NCBI RefSeq assembly: GCF_009831555.1
Contig: NZ_WUUU01000002.1
Span: 54,430-88,895 of the forward strand
Reading direction: 5' to 3'
DNA from: Halobacterium bonnevillei
Lineage (GTDB): Archaea > Halobacteriota > Halobacteria > Halobacteriales > Halobacteriaceae
DNA: 34,466 nucleotides
Position 1 is the stretch's first letter. Every line of letters begins with the position of its first letter. This document shows positions 8,576-16,563 of this stretch, piece after piece. Under the pieces are notes generated by a model, which saw only the letters and a program-made list of their open reading frames with translations, was not told where the DNA came from and did not search any database. The position numbers and the translations under genes were made by a program.

Positions 8576-9421
8576 ATGAGCCTTACGAGTTTCCTCAAGA
8601 ACGACCCAGAGCTACGTATTCTCATCGACCAGACCTTCGAGAGGCCAGAGATACACACTCAGTTCGAGCGGCGGGCCGAGCCGCAAACTTCCAATTACAC
8701 TCTCATCGGGACTGCCTTTGACTACGTCCTCCGATTCCACCTAGAACGACACTACGAGGGCGTGGATTCACGACCGTGGGTAGCTCAACAAGGCGTTACA
8801 TTCGGAGAATTTGGCTACGAAGACGAGGAAATCGACACGGATCGACCACTCCAAGAGATTCTGGCCGATGCTCAGGACCTCCATCACGAGTATCTTGAAA
8901 CGGGTGAAATGACCGACGACTTATTAGCGGCGACTCTGGACCTTGCTAGGCTCGATTGGATTTACCGGTCCGGACGGATCTCAGATGATTTCGGTCAAGC
9001 CAGCGAAGGCGATATCAAGGATCTACGTCGTCTCTATCAGATAATCCCAGAAAGTGAGTTCACTGGAGCCGATACGGTTCTCCTGAATCCAACCTTCGGA
9101 TCAGCTTCCAGATTGGTAAATGGAGCCGACGCGGATCTCGTCCTCGACGGCTCCCTCATAGACATTAAAACTGTAAAAGACCCCGATCTAAAAGCAAGTT
9201 ACTGGCGACAGCTTGTCGGATACGCGGTGTTAGCCGATATTGCAGCAGACGAATTAGAACCTATGCCTGAATTCTCGAGTCTAGGAATCTACTTTTCGCG
9301 GCACGGGGAACTTTGGCAGACTTCCGCAGAACGAATCTATGACCACGAAAAGTATGAGGAGTTCAAAGATTGGTTCCAAGAGGAAGCAGAGGAACACTTC
9401 TCTGGGACAATCCCCGAATGA
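8576..9421 (+). CDS. RecB/Cas4-like PD-(D/E)XK nuclease family protein
   Basis: The 281-residue protein has a recognisable PD-(D/E)XK core near its C-terminus: Asp187 in 'ADADLVLDG', then Asp196-Ile-Lys198 in 'LIDIKTVKD', followed by 'RQLVGYAVLAD'. The trailing Gln and Tyr are characteristic of the RecB/Cas4/AddB nuclease family. The N-terminal 170 residues are mostly helical and match no domain I can name. The A/T box CTACTATATTC at about 8544-8554 suggests its own leaderless promoter. There is no helicase, Cas gene or methyltransferase beside it, so it is a solitary nuclease in a defence-type neighbourhood. DNA cleavage is inferred from the motif only. Confidence 0.7.
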   Translation: MSLTSFLKNDPELRILIDQTFERPEIHTQFERRAEPQTSNYTLIGTAFDYVLRFHLERHYEGVDSRPWVAQQGVTFGEFGYEDEEIDTDRPLQEILADAQDLHHEYLETGEMTDDLLAATLDLARLDWIYRSGRISDDFGQASEGDIKDLRRLYQIIPESEFTGADTVLLNPTFGSASRLVNGADADLVLDGSLIDIKTVKDPDLKASYWRQLVGYAVLADIAADELEPMPEFSSLGIYFSRHGELWQTSAERIYDHEKYEEFKDWFQEEAEEHFSGTIPE

Positions 9422-9944
9422 CGATATCACCTAGTCTGGTCGGGGATGGAACGCCCTTCCTGTGAACAACCTTGTACCGTGACCGACGAGAGTTCTAAAG
9501 CTGAGCGGGTTCTGTAAGTCTGCGGGGAAACCGACGACGATCATGTAGAGAGTGGCGGAACATCTCAGAACCTTCTAGTCGTTCTCGAAACTCTACTGGC
9601 GTTCGCGGTACGTGGCCCTCAATTTCCCCATATGCGAGGAGCTATCAGTACGCCGGATAAACGACCGCCACGCAGAGTGGAAGAAAAACCGATCCAGTAG
9701 TATTCTGAATCGGAAGGAATCAATATGTATTATCGTCCATTTAATAATCTTCGTGCAGCATACCAATGACACCGAGTCGATTAGATAAGGCCGACGATAC
9801 CAATGTTCGGATGGCACTATTCTGAGAGTACCGGTGAACTCAGGGAGCATCGACTGCTTCTTCAGTGGGAGTTACTACTGTAGAAAATCATCGTGAAAAA
9901 AGCCCACATTTTTACGCCTATCGGACACCACTGTTTGTGAGTAG
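9422..9944. other. Intergenic region, 523 bases, no convincing gene
   Basis: No frame here has coding character on either strand. A forward open stretch at about 9583-9783 can be read without an ATG start, but it drifts into low-complexity hydrophobic sequence. It looks like decayed coding DNA. The last 50 bases contain an A/T-rich tract (ACATTTTTACG, about 9906-9916) that probably serves as promoter of the following nuclease gene. Confidence 0.5.
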
Positions 9945-10871
9945 ATGCCAATTCGTCAACGCCGCCCTTTCATAGATACATTCGTGGAGGACTTTCAAGA
10001 GTCACTCCTATCCTCACCGATACAACTGGCTGACGTAATCCCATGGGAAAAGATAGAATCGGCCGTCGAGACTAAGGCCGATACATTACCCGTCATTGAG
10101 GATGAAAACGACCCAGAGGAGTTCTTACTTCAGGAATTTGTACGTGATGGCCAGGCCAGGCACCGATGTGAGATTCTTTTCGAATTGCTTCGGTTTCGAA
10201 ATAAAAGGCTGGTATCTCGAGAGGCTACCTGGGAACTTACGAAGCTTGACTTTTCTGACTTAGATTCAATACCAGAAGAGCAGTTTGCAGCAAATCTCGA
10301 GGAAACTGGCGCTCATCGTATTCTACAATCCAGAGAAAGGATAGAGGGACATATTGAACAATACGAGATCAATCGGTACAGCCAAAGCCATCACCGTGCT
10401 GACGCATATTTTGAGCACCAAGTTGTGGAGACACTACGCGAGATTGCCTCAGAAGTAGCACCATCAACTAGTCTTGTCTCTGAGGAAAGACTTCGTATGC
10501 CCGGCGATAATAATAGCAGAGCATTTGACCTTATCCTGTACAAAAATGACCAACCACAAGTCGTCTTTGAAATAAGTTATTTCCAAGGACCAGGCTCGAG
10601 ACCATCTGAGCTGAGTCGGTCTTTTGACCGGCTCTCTACGAAACTTCGGAATCAGGGGATTGAGTTCGTCTGGATAACTGATGGCGATGGCTGGGTGGAG
10701 ATGGAAAACGTCCTCGAAGAGGCGTACAAGAATATTGTCGATATATACAGTTATGAACAGATGAAAGATTTACTTGAAGAAGACATCCAAGAATTCCTCC
10801 GAAATGGACCAGCTGTGAGTGAGGACTACGTTGACTTGAATCCGAACACGAATCTTCAAGACTTCGAGTAG
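9945..10871 (+). CDS. DpnII/MboI-like PD-(D/E)XK restriction endonuclease, solitary
   Basis: 308 residues. The C-terminal half carries the features of DpnII/MboI-type restriction enzymes: Asp195 in 'RAFDLILY', Glu209 in 'VVFEISYF', then 'GPGSRPSELSRSF' and 'FVWITDGDGW'. These match the order D, E-x-(N/S), G-rich, S/T-x2-Y/F and W-I-T-D-G-x-G-W known from that family. Ser211 stands where a Lys or Asn is usual. The N-terminal 180 residues are helical. No DNA methyltransferase is encoded beside it, unlike in a normal type II system. The next gene starts 8 bases downstream with a good ribosome site, so the two form an operon. Recognition site and activity cannot be read from the sequence. Confidence 0.75.
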   Translation: MPIRQRRPFIDTFVEDFQESLLSSPIQLADVIPWEKIESAVETKADTLPVIEDENDPEEFLLQEFVRDGQARHRCEILFELLRFRNKRLVSREATWELTKLDFSDLDSIPEEQFAANLEETGAHRILQSRERIEGHIEQYEINRYSQSHHRADAYFEHQVVETLREIASEVAPSTSLVSEERLRMPGDNNSRAFDLILYKNDQPQVVFEISYFQGPGSRPSELSRSFDRLSTKLRNQGIEFVWITDGDGWVEMENVLEEAYKNIVDIYSYEQMKDLLEEDIQEFLRNGPAVSEDYVDLNPNTNLQDFE

Positions 10872-10879
10872 GAGACATA

Positions 10880-12799
10880 ATGATGGAAGATGACTTCGAT
10901 GCCGCTATTCGCGGTCATCGATACACTATGTTCGCATTCGTCGTCGTGTCTCTTCTCACTTACTTAATTTTCTGGTTGCCAAGTCTCGATATCGGCGCGT
11001 CTTCGCAGACGACTCGAGCATTGTTGAATTCATTGGCTATTGCTCAGTCGAGCGCTCTTGCTATCGTGGCATCGGTCACATTGTTGAATGTTCAGTTGGT
11101 GGCTGATAGGTATTCGACAGAGGTGGTTAAATCCGCACTGCGGTCATCGCCGTTCAAACCGGTACTGTCTGTATTCATAGCCTCGATTGCGTTCGATCTA
11201 ATTCTGGTTTACAACATTATACATCATAGCGCGGCGTGGTTTACTCTCGCAGTGGTAGTTGCAGCATCTTGGGCCGCCTTCAACGCAATAGTGTTGTACA
11301 GATTCGTTTTCAATAGCGTCGGTGTATTGACGCCAAGCAGTCTGATTACCGCAATCACGAATTATGATCCATCGGAATTTGCAGAAAGGACAAATCCAAT
11401 TGAAAACAGTCCTGATGAAGGCAAACAATCCACGAATACTAGTCAGGAAGAGCCACTCTACCATCTTTACGTCATAATCTCGAGCTCGGTTGGAAGAATC
11501 GACATTCATATCGTCCAGAAGGGGTTACGGGAACTCCACTCCGTACTTAAAGAGACGATTGAAGATTTAGAGGAGTCAGACGGAGAGCAGTTGTGCCAGA
11601 ATGCTTTCCGGTATTATTATCCTCGAGTCGTGGAACAATGTCTCGAGAACGGAAAAATCAAGCAGGCTGAACGCGCGTTGCGCGATTTAGAGGATCTCCT
11701 GGAAATGCTCGAAACTGAGGTCGACGGCTGGAATGCCGCCCACTTCGCCGGTATTCAGGGTTTGTTTACAATACGAGATAAAACGTCAGACGAAGCGTTC
11801 CTCGAATATGAGACGATTCCTACTCGATTAGAACAATGTACTGTGTCGTATTGGAATCCCACCCGGTTACAGTATATACTTAATCGTGTCAAAGTCGAAG
11901 TTGACCAAACAGGAAACCAACAACTGTACCAAAATTTGATTTTGCAAACTCATACAGACATTATAGAACGTGGACAAAAGGTACGTAGCGATTCAAAGTC
12001 AGATCTGGTGGATCTCTGGGAAACAAAAATGGAGGACATTCTTTCAACTGCTGTCCGTAATCATCAGAACTCTGATTCAACGACATCACGACATTTTCTT
12101 GAAATTTGGCCCCAAATGTATCAGCGAAATATGACGCACTTATCGTCTCACCGAGAATGGTTGATAACGGTAATTTTCGAATTGGCAGTGTTTCACGGGG
12201 CTCATCATGAAGGAGAATATGACACAGCAAGAGATGCTCTGGTGAATACCCTTAGGGGAGCACAACCAGAGCACACGCAGGAGCGCATTGAAACCCTCCG
12301 AGGGCTTGATAAGAGGCCACCGCGAAAACGAAGTGAACTCTCAATTATTGATGATGTGGCTGACGAAGAGGAGCAGGCTGAGACAGCATTTCGGCACAAC
12401 AAACTCGCGAAAAACCTGGTCTCTGAGGCGGTTGAGGTGTATCGAAAACAGGTCTGGAATACAGACAAAGCGATTGAATACATTCGTACTCAACCAGGTA
12501 TCGTAGACGATTGCATTGACGGTCATCGTTTCATTGACTCCGCGGCTGATGCGGAGTACTCGTTGATTTCAGATCCAGCAACCTCCGACGGCCAGGTTAT
12601 CAAGCTCGTTGTTGCTGATGAGATTAATAGCGACTTGGTAAATTCCTTGCCACGTGATGGAGTTGCCCGCTTTGTTTGTGTAGGGCCACTCGTAACCGGT
12701 AGCTTCGGGGCCCCCGATCTTGATACGGTTGAACGAAGCTTACCTGAGTTACGACCGCCAGAACAGGCCTCTATCTACGACTATTACGATTGGACCTAA
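10880..12799 (+). CDS. DUF2254-like four-helix membrane protein with large cytoplasmic tail
   Basis: 639 residues, starting at ATG 10880 after a GGAG ribosome site. Four hydrophobic segments lie at about residues 15-34, 50-73, 94-113 and 120-143. The second runs into 'SVTLLNVQLVADRYS', which resembles the conserved segment of DUF2254 membrane proteins. From about residue 195 the protein is soluble, helical and rich in Glu, suggesting a helical-repeat tail in the cytoplasm. A final alpha/beta segment (about 570-625) ends in an acidic tail. It lies 8 bases after the DpnII-like nuclease and is probably co-expressed with it. I infer a membrane-acting partner or effector. DUF2254 proteins have no well-established function. 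Confidence 0.7.
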   Translation: MMEDDFDAAIRGHRYTMFAFVVVSLLTYLIFWLPSLDIGASSQTTRALLNSLAIAQSSALAIVASVTLLNVQLVADRYSTEVVKSALRSSPFKPVLSVFIASIAFDLILVYNIIHHSAAWFTLAVVVAASWAAFNAIVLYRFVFNSVGVLTPSSLITAITNYDPSEFAERTNPIENSPDEGKQSTNTSQEEPLYHLYVIISSSVGRIDIHIVQKGLRELHSVLKETIEDLEESDGEQLCQNAFRYYYPRVVEQCLENGKIKQAERALRDLEDLLEMLETEVDGWNAAHFAGIQGLFTIRDKTSDEAFLEYETIPTRLEQCTVSYWNPTRLQYILNRVKVEVDQTGNQQLYQNLILQTHTDIIERGQKVRSDSKSDLVDLWETKMEDILSTAVRNHQNSDSTTSRHFLEIWPQMYQRNMTHLSSHREWLITVIFELAVFHGAHHEGEYDTARDALVNTLRGAQPEHTQERIETLRGLDKRPPRKRSELSIIDDVADEEEQAETAFRHNKLAKNLVSEAVEVYRKQVWNTDKAIEYIRTQPGIVDDCIDGHRFIDSAADAEYSLISDPATSDGQVIKLVVADEINSDLVNSLPRDGVARFVCVGPLVTGSFGAPDLDTVERSLPELRPPEQASIYDYYDWT

Positions 12800-12804
12800 C
12801 CGAC

Positions 12805-13215
12805 CTACTTGAACCGCTGCGGATTCGATATGCGGGCAACCGTACAGTTGGTCCCTCCCTGGAGTTGATCCAAGCGAAGAGTGGTTCCGTCAACGAGGAA
12901 GAGGACCCATATTTCGCATATATTCCCGCACCGATGACAGTGGCCAATAGGGGCGTAAGAATAGGAATGTACTGAACCGTCACCAGTGTGTTCGCCCTCT
13001 GTGCCCCGTACTACCACGGTTTCCCCACAAGATAAACAGGCAGCGGCCGAAATTACTTCTTGGACGTCTATACTACTGTGGTTTTGGACGGTTGTCATTC
13101 CACTAATGGGTAGATATTCGCGCCCTCCTGATCGCCCCAAGACAACACCACGCGATTCAGGAGGAGACTCCTGAGCCGCGTCGGTGAAGTCCGAGAGCTC
13201 CGCATTGTCCGCCAT
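12805..13215 (-). CDS. Zinc-ribbon hypothetical protein, 136 aa
   Basis: The frame runs leftward from ATG at 13213-13215 to a stop at 12805-12807 and converges with the membrane-protein gene. Two CxxC pairs, C60/C63 and C93/C96, about 30 residues apart, form a plausible zinc ribbon. The region between them is rich in Gly, His and Ser. The first 38 residues look disordered, and Met40 is a possible alternative start. A TTTAAT box at 13241-13246 lies about 28 bases upstream of the ATG, as expected for a leaderless haloarchaeal gene, and this supports the longer start. The role is unknown: transcription factor, RNA-binding protein or small regulator are all possible. Confidence 0.55.
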   Translation of the reverse strand: MADNAELSDFTDAAQESPPESRGVVLGRSGGREYLPISGMTTVQNHSSIDVQEVISAAACLSCGETVVVRGTEGEHTGDGSVHSYSYAPIGHCHRCGNICEIWVLFLVDGTTLRLDQLQGGTNCTVARISNPQRFK

Positions 13216-13626
13216 GGTGTGAATCTATCTCTAGTTCACCAATTAAATGTATGCAGAGGGTGATGGAATGACAACTTTCTTCCGACACTGTACCGACGCT
13301 AAGCGACCCGGACTGATTAACTGTCGATTTCTCTACGACCATGTACACCGCGGCGTGCGTCCCGGAAACACAATCAGGACGAGCTGTTGGTATGAGGACT
13401 GGGTCGGCTGTTCGCCGAATTCCTGTTCGGCCTCCTGAATCGTCCCGATACAATCCGCTCCCGAATACTAGCGGCGGTGCTGCTGCTCGGCGTAGAAGGA
13501 GTTGAGTGGTGTCGTCCAGGACCCGCAGCGGGCGATAAACGTGCAGTAGGACGGACTGGTATCGAGGCTATAAACTCCCAAGGTCAGCGCGTGCCATAGT
13601 TAGTCCAGTACGGAGAGTTTCGGCGT

Positions 13627-13704
13627 CTAGTCGTGTTTCCGGAGGTTGCCATCCTGGCGGGTCGACTCTTTGAAAGCCTGGATCGGGGTTCGTGGAATCT
13701 CACG
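13627..13704 (-). pseudogene. Possible C-terminal gene remnant
   Basis: Reading leftward from a stop at about 13702-13704 there are some 25 codons of protein-like sequence ending at TAG 13627-13629. They include 'REIPRTPIQAFKEST' and a charged C-terminus. No start or upstream domain remains. It could be the end of a transposase or another mobile-element gene, but I cannot assign a family. Confidence 0.25.
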
Positions 13705-13924
13705 CTATACGTTTTGGTCCGTTTTAATTCTGTTTGAGATTTGGCTGTAATTCCCAAATAAAGGAGTTCTTCCCCACAGTTCGAGTATCAATCAGTTTGG
13801 ATTGGAAAAACAGGCTAACATAGAAGTTTCCGGGTATATCTATGGTCGAAATCTTGAATCATAGACTTCGTCCCAAACCATTTTACCCCGCCTCCGTATC
13901 TTGTATCTCACGAACCGCACGATG

Positions 13925-13990
13925 GCGACGACCCCCGTGCGCAGAGCGTACGGGCGCAGATTCCCAACGGGGAATCGCCTTATATACGCC
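13925..13990 (-). promoter_or_regulatory. Orphan promoter with inverted repeats beside tRNA-Arg
   Basis: On the minus strand a strong TATA box (GTATATAAGG, 13987-13978) is followed by the perfect inverted repeat GATTCCC-N4-GGGAATC (13959-13976), then by a 9-pair hairpin with an AGA/TCT loop (13933-13953). Downstream there is only a GGAGG-preceded ATG at 13881-13879 that runs into a stop after 13 codons. The set looks like the regulated start of a gene whose body has been removed, or a small structured RNA. Confidence 0.4.
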
Positions 13991-14030
13991 TCGACGCCGT
14001 CTGTTGAATCCGGACCGCCCGAAAATGGAG

Positions 14031-14103
14031 CGGGCGCGAAGGGATTTGAACCCCTGACATCTTGGTCCGGAACCAAGTGCTCTGTCCGCTGAGCTACGCG
14101 CCC
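14031..14103 (-). tRNA. tRNA-Arg (anticodon CCG)
   Basis: A full cloverleaf can be drawn on the minus strand. The acceptor stem is GGGCGCG/CGCGCCC with discriminator G, and the D-arm has GCTC/GAGC. The anticodon stem is CTTGG/CCAAG with loop TTCCGGA, giving anticodon CCG (reads codon CGG). The T-arm has loop TTCAAAT. CCA is not encoded, and there is no intron. It marks the edge between the low-GC accessory region and the GC-rich core, and tRNA genes are common integration targets. Confidence 0.97.
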
Positions 14104-14127
14104 TCGCGTCCACGTAGCGGAGGCGTC

Positions 14128-14135
14128 GGTATAAC
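14128..14135 (-). promoter_or_regulatory. TATA box of tRNA-Arg
   Basis: GTTATACC on the minus strand, about 25-32 bases upstream of the tRNA 5' end. This is the expected position for an archaeal TBP site. Confidence 0.6.
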
Positions 14136-14155
14136 GGTTGTGAGTCGGCGCAGAG

Positions 14156-15610
14156 TCAGGCGGCGTCGGGGTCGTCGGCGACGTCGGCTTCGTCGACGAC
14201 GTCCTCGTCCGGCTCCTCGCCGGCGTCGACGATGGCTTCCTTCCAGGTGCCGCGCGTGAACCAGGCGGCGGCGACGATGGCGCCGGTGATGTTCCCGAGC
14301 GCCATCCCGACCCAGATGCCGGTGGCGCCCCAGCCGAGCACGAACGCGAACAGGTAGACGGTGGGGACGCGACCGAGCCACAGCGTCACCATCGAGATGA
14401 CCATCGCGGTCTTCGTGTTGCCGGCGCCGCGGAACGCCCCCAGGAGGACCTGGAGGATGCCGATGAAGACGAATTCGACGGCGCGAATGCGGACGTACGT
14501 CGACCCGTAGTCGATGATCGCGGCGGCGTTCTCAGCGCCCGGGCTGAGGAACACGGCGACGACGGGCCGCGGGAAGATGGCGGCGAGGACGGCGATGACG
14601 AGAAGGACGCCGGCTGCGAACTTCGCGGCGAGCCACACTGCGTCCTCGGCGCGGTCGAGGTTCGCGGCGCCGAGGTTCTGGCCGACCATCGTGTTGGTGG
14701 CGCGGCCGAGACCCATCGCGGGCAGGAATACGAGAGAGATGAGGCGGTTGCCGAGGCCGAACGCGCCGACGACGGCGGGCGGGAACGACGCCACCATGGC
14801 GGTGAGGGTGATCATCGCGAGCGCGCTCGTGGACTGTTCGGCAGCGCTCGGCGTGCCGACGCGCACGATCCTCGAAATCATCGAGACGTCGGGGACGAAC
14901 TGCGGCAGGGAGACGTCCGGCCCGGCGCTCGTGAAGAACAGGACGTAGACGCCGATGACGGCGGCGACGAATCGCGCGAAGATGGTGGCGATGGCGGCGC
15001 CCGCGATTCCCATCTCGGGGAACACCCACCAGCCGAAGATGAGGAACGGGTCGAGGACGACGTTGAGGGCGACGCTGACGAACATGACGCGCATCGGCGT
15101 CTTCGTGTTGCCGTACCCCCGCATCAGCGACGAGAACACGAAGAACCCGAACAGCGCTGGCATCCCGAGGAAGAACACCTCCATGTACTCGGCGGCGAGC
15201 GGGATGACGACGGCCGCGGTCTCGGCGTCCGCGGGCAGCAACGCGAGCATGTCGCCCGTGACGAGGTGGCCGACGACGCCGAGCACGGCGGACATCGAGA
15301 CCACGAAGCCCATCGTTTGTGCGGCGACTTTGCCCGCCGACCCTTCGCTGTCGGCGCCCGTGAACTGCGCGACGAGAATCGACCCGGCGGTCGTGAACCC
15401 GCCGCCGACGGAGATGATGAAGAACACGAGCGGGAACGCGAGGCTGATGGCGGCGACGGCGTTCCCGGACAGCTGGCCGAGCCAGAACGTGTCCGCGAGG
15501 TTGTACGCCACCTGGAGGAGCTGGATGACGATAATCGGCCACGCGAGCGTGATCATCGGGCCCGCGAGGTCGCCGTCCGTGATACTGCTGGCGGAGCGGG
15601 GTTCGGGCAC
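14156..15610 (-). CDS. MATE family multidrug/Na+ (or H+) antiporter
   Basis: About 484 residues with roughly 12 membrane helices in two related halves. This is the MATE (DinF/NorM-like) pattern of cation-coupled export of organic cations and drugs. Family features include an N-terminal 'ITLAWPIIVIQLLQVAYNLADTFWLG' region (split here: helix 1 begins ITLAWP) and 'NVVLDPFLIFG' in helix 5. 'MVGQNLGAAN' and 'GAFRGAGNTKTAM' lie in the second half. The C-terminal tail is acidic. I prefer the GTG at 15610, which follows a GGAGGG ribosome site with suitable spacing and has an A/T box about 30 bases upstream. A TTG at 15622 would add four residues. The substrate cannot be read. Confidence 0.93.
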   Translation of the reverse strand: MPEPRSASSITDGDLAGPMITLAWPIIVIQLLQVAYNLADTFWLGQLSGNAVAAISLAFPLVFFIISVGGGFTTAGSILVAQFTGADSEGSAGKVAAQTMGFVVSMSAVLGVVGHLVTGDMLALLPADAETAAVVIPLAAEYMEVFFLGMPALFGFFVFSSLMRGYGNTKTPMRVMFVSVALNVVLDPFLIFGWWVFPEMGIAGAAIATIFARFVAAVIGVYVLFFTSAGPDVSLPQFVPDVSMISRIVRVGTPSAAEQSTSALAMITLTAMVASFPPAVVGAFGLGNRLISLVFLPAMGLGRATNTMVGQNLGAANLDRAEDAVWLAAKFAAGVLLVIAVLAAIFPRPVVAVFLSPGAENAAAIIDYGSTYVRIRAVEFVFIGILQVLLGAFRGAGNTKTAMVISMVTLWLGRVPTVYLFAFVLGWGATGIWVGMALGNITGAIVAAAWFTRGTWKEAIVDAGEEPDEDVVDEADVADDPDAA

Positions 15611-15730
15611 TACACCCTCCAACGACGCATCGGGGTTTCAAAACTCCGACTTCCGGAAAGCCGGCAAACCGTGCGGATTGCCGGCTGACACCAGGGGCAG
15701 GTGCGCCAGGAACAGCCGTCCACGAGGTGG

Positions 15731-15776
15731 ATCGAACTCAGGTGCGAGAACGAATCGAACTCAGGTGCGAGAACGA
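15731..15776. repeat. Tandem 23-bp direct repeat, two copies
   Basis: Two exact back-to-back copies of a 23-base unit (15731-15753 and 15754-15776, each starting ATCGAACTCAGG) lie between the MATE and ferredoxin genes. No function is evident; it is probably a slippage duplication. Confidence 0.85.
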
Positions 15777-15819
15777 ATCAGAGCCGCGTGCGAGTGAGCG
15801 TCGCGTACGTCCGCAGGCG

Positions 15820-16401
15820 TTACGGCGTCTCGTTCGTCTCGACGGAGAACTCCGTCGTCGGGTAGGCGGTGCACGTCAGCATGTAGCCTTTCTCCATCTC
15901 GTCGTCGCTGAGCGTCTCGTTGTTCGAGTGGCGGACGTACTCGTGGGCGTCCTCGCCGCTGGCGACGCGGCCGCCACAGGAGAGGCACTGGCCCTGCCGG
16001 CACGCGTAGGGAAGGTCCCAGCCCTGTTCCTCGCCGGCGTCGAGGATGTTCTCGTTGTTCGCGACCTCGATCGTTTCGCCCTCCTTCACGAACTCGATCT
16101 CGTAGTACTCGACGTCGTCCTCGGGGATGGCGTCCGGGTCGAAGCCGGCGTCTTCCTCCTCGCTGTCCTCGAGTTCGCCTTCGGCACCGCCGGCCGCGAC
16201 CGCGCCAGCGCCGCCGCCACCGCCGATCGAGCGGTTGTACGGCTCCGGAAAGTCGGTCTCCGGAACCGTCGCCGCGCGTTGTTCGAGGACGTCCTGTGCG
16301 ATGTCCTCGGGGACGGGCTTCGAGGTGCCTTTCAGGAAGTGGAGCCCGACGATCGTGAGCGCCATCCCGAGGCCGAGCACCAGCCCCAGTGTGTTCACCA
16401 T
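15820..16401 (-). CDS. Membrane-anchored plant-type 2Fe-2S ferredoxin
   Basis: 193 residues. The C-terminal half is a plant-type ferredoxin with cluster ligands C134, C139, C142 and, further on, C177 ('YACRQGQCLSCGG' and 'MLTCTAYP'). It carries electrons to an unidentified partner. The N-terminus (about 3-23) is one hydrophobic helix, so the protein is probably tethered to the membrane. A Gly-rich and then very acidic linker (about 60-95) connects the two parts. The start is the Met at 16399-16401, because the hydrophobic helix begins there and an A/T patch lies about 27 bases upstream. Longer in-frame extension to the right overlaps the divergent PfpI-like gene and is rejected. Confidence 0.9.
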   Translation of the reverse strand: MVNTLGLVLGLGMALTIVGLHFLKGTSKPVPEDIAQDVLEQRAATVPETDFPEPYNRSIGGGGGAGAVAAGGAEGELEDSEEEDAGFDPDAIPEDDVEYYEIEFVKEGETIEVANNENILDAGEEQGWDLPYACRQGQCLSCGGRVASGEDAHEYVRHSNNETLSDDEMEKGYMLTCTAYPTTEFSVETNETP

Positions 16402-16563
16402 GTGCCGCGGTACGGAGACGGTGCTTAACAGTATTGTGATTGCACGCAGCGACGGCCGAGTCGGCCGACGGCCACGCGTTTGACGAGGCGCCACCGGACC
16501 GAGCCGCGGCGAACATTCGCGGATGGCGAACGCGTTTTGAGGGGACGGCGCGAACGCTGCGGC

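Larger units (their letters stand above)
13216..14030. other. Decayed intergenic region left of tRNA-Arg
   Basis: About 815 bases without an intact gene. Open frames here are short and overlap oddly on both strands. A leftward frame at 13627-13704 ends in a plausible C-terminus (REIPRTPIQAFKESTRQ, then DGNLRKHD and stop) with no start, so it looks like the tail of a broken gene. A promoter-like TATATA with a palindrome and a 13-codon start remnant lies at 13840-13990. I read the stretch as insertion or deletion debris next to a tRNA gene. Confidence 0.5.

Noticed and set aside
13247-13438. Forward 63-codon open frame
   Set aside because: Its start overlaps the TATA box of the leftward zinc-ribbon gene, its composition is unlike haloarchaeal protein, and it has no ribosome site.
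13840-14076. Leftward 78-codon open frame crossing tRNA-Arg
   Set aside because: It runs through the tRNA and has no coding character; only its last 13 codons follow a plausible ribosome site.
15731-15776. Tandem repeat considered as a CRISPR start
   Set aside because: Only two copies without spacers; it is a simple direct duplication.
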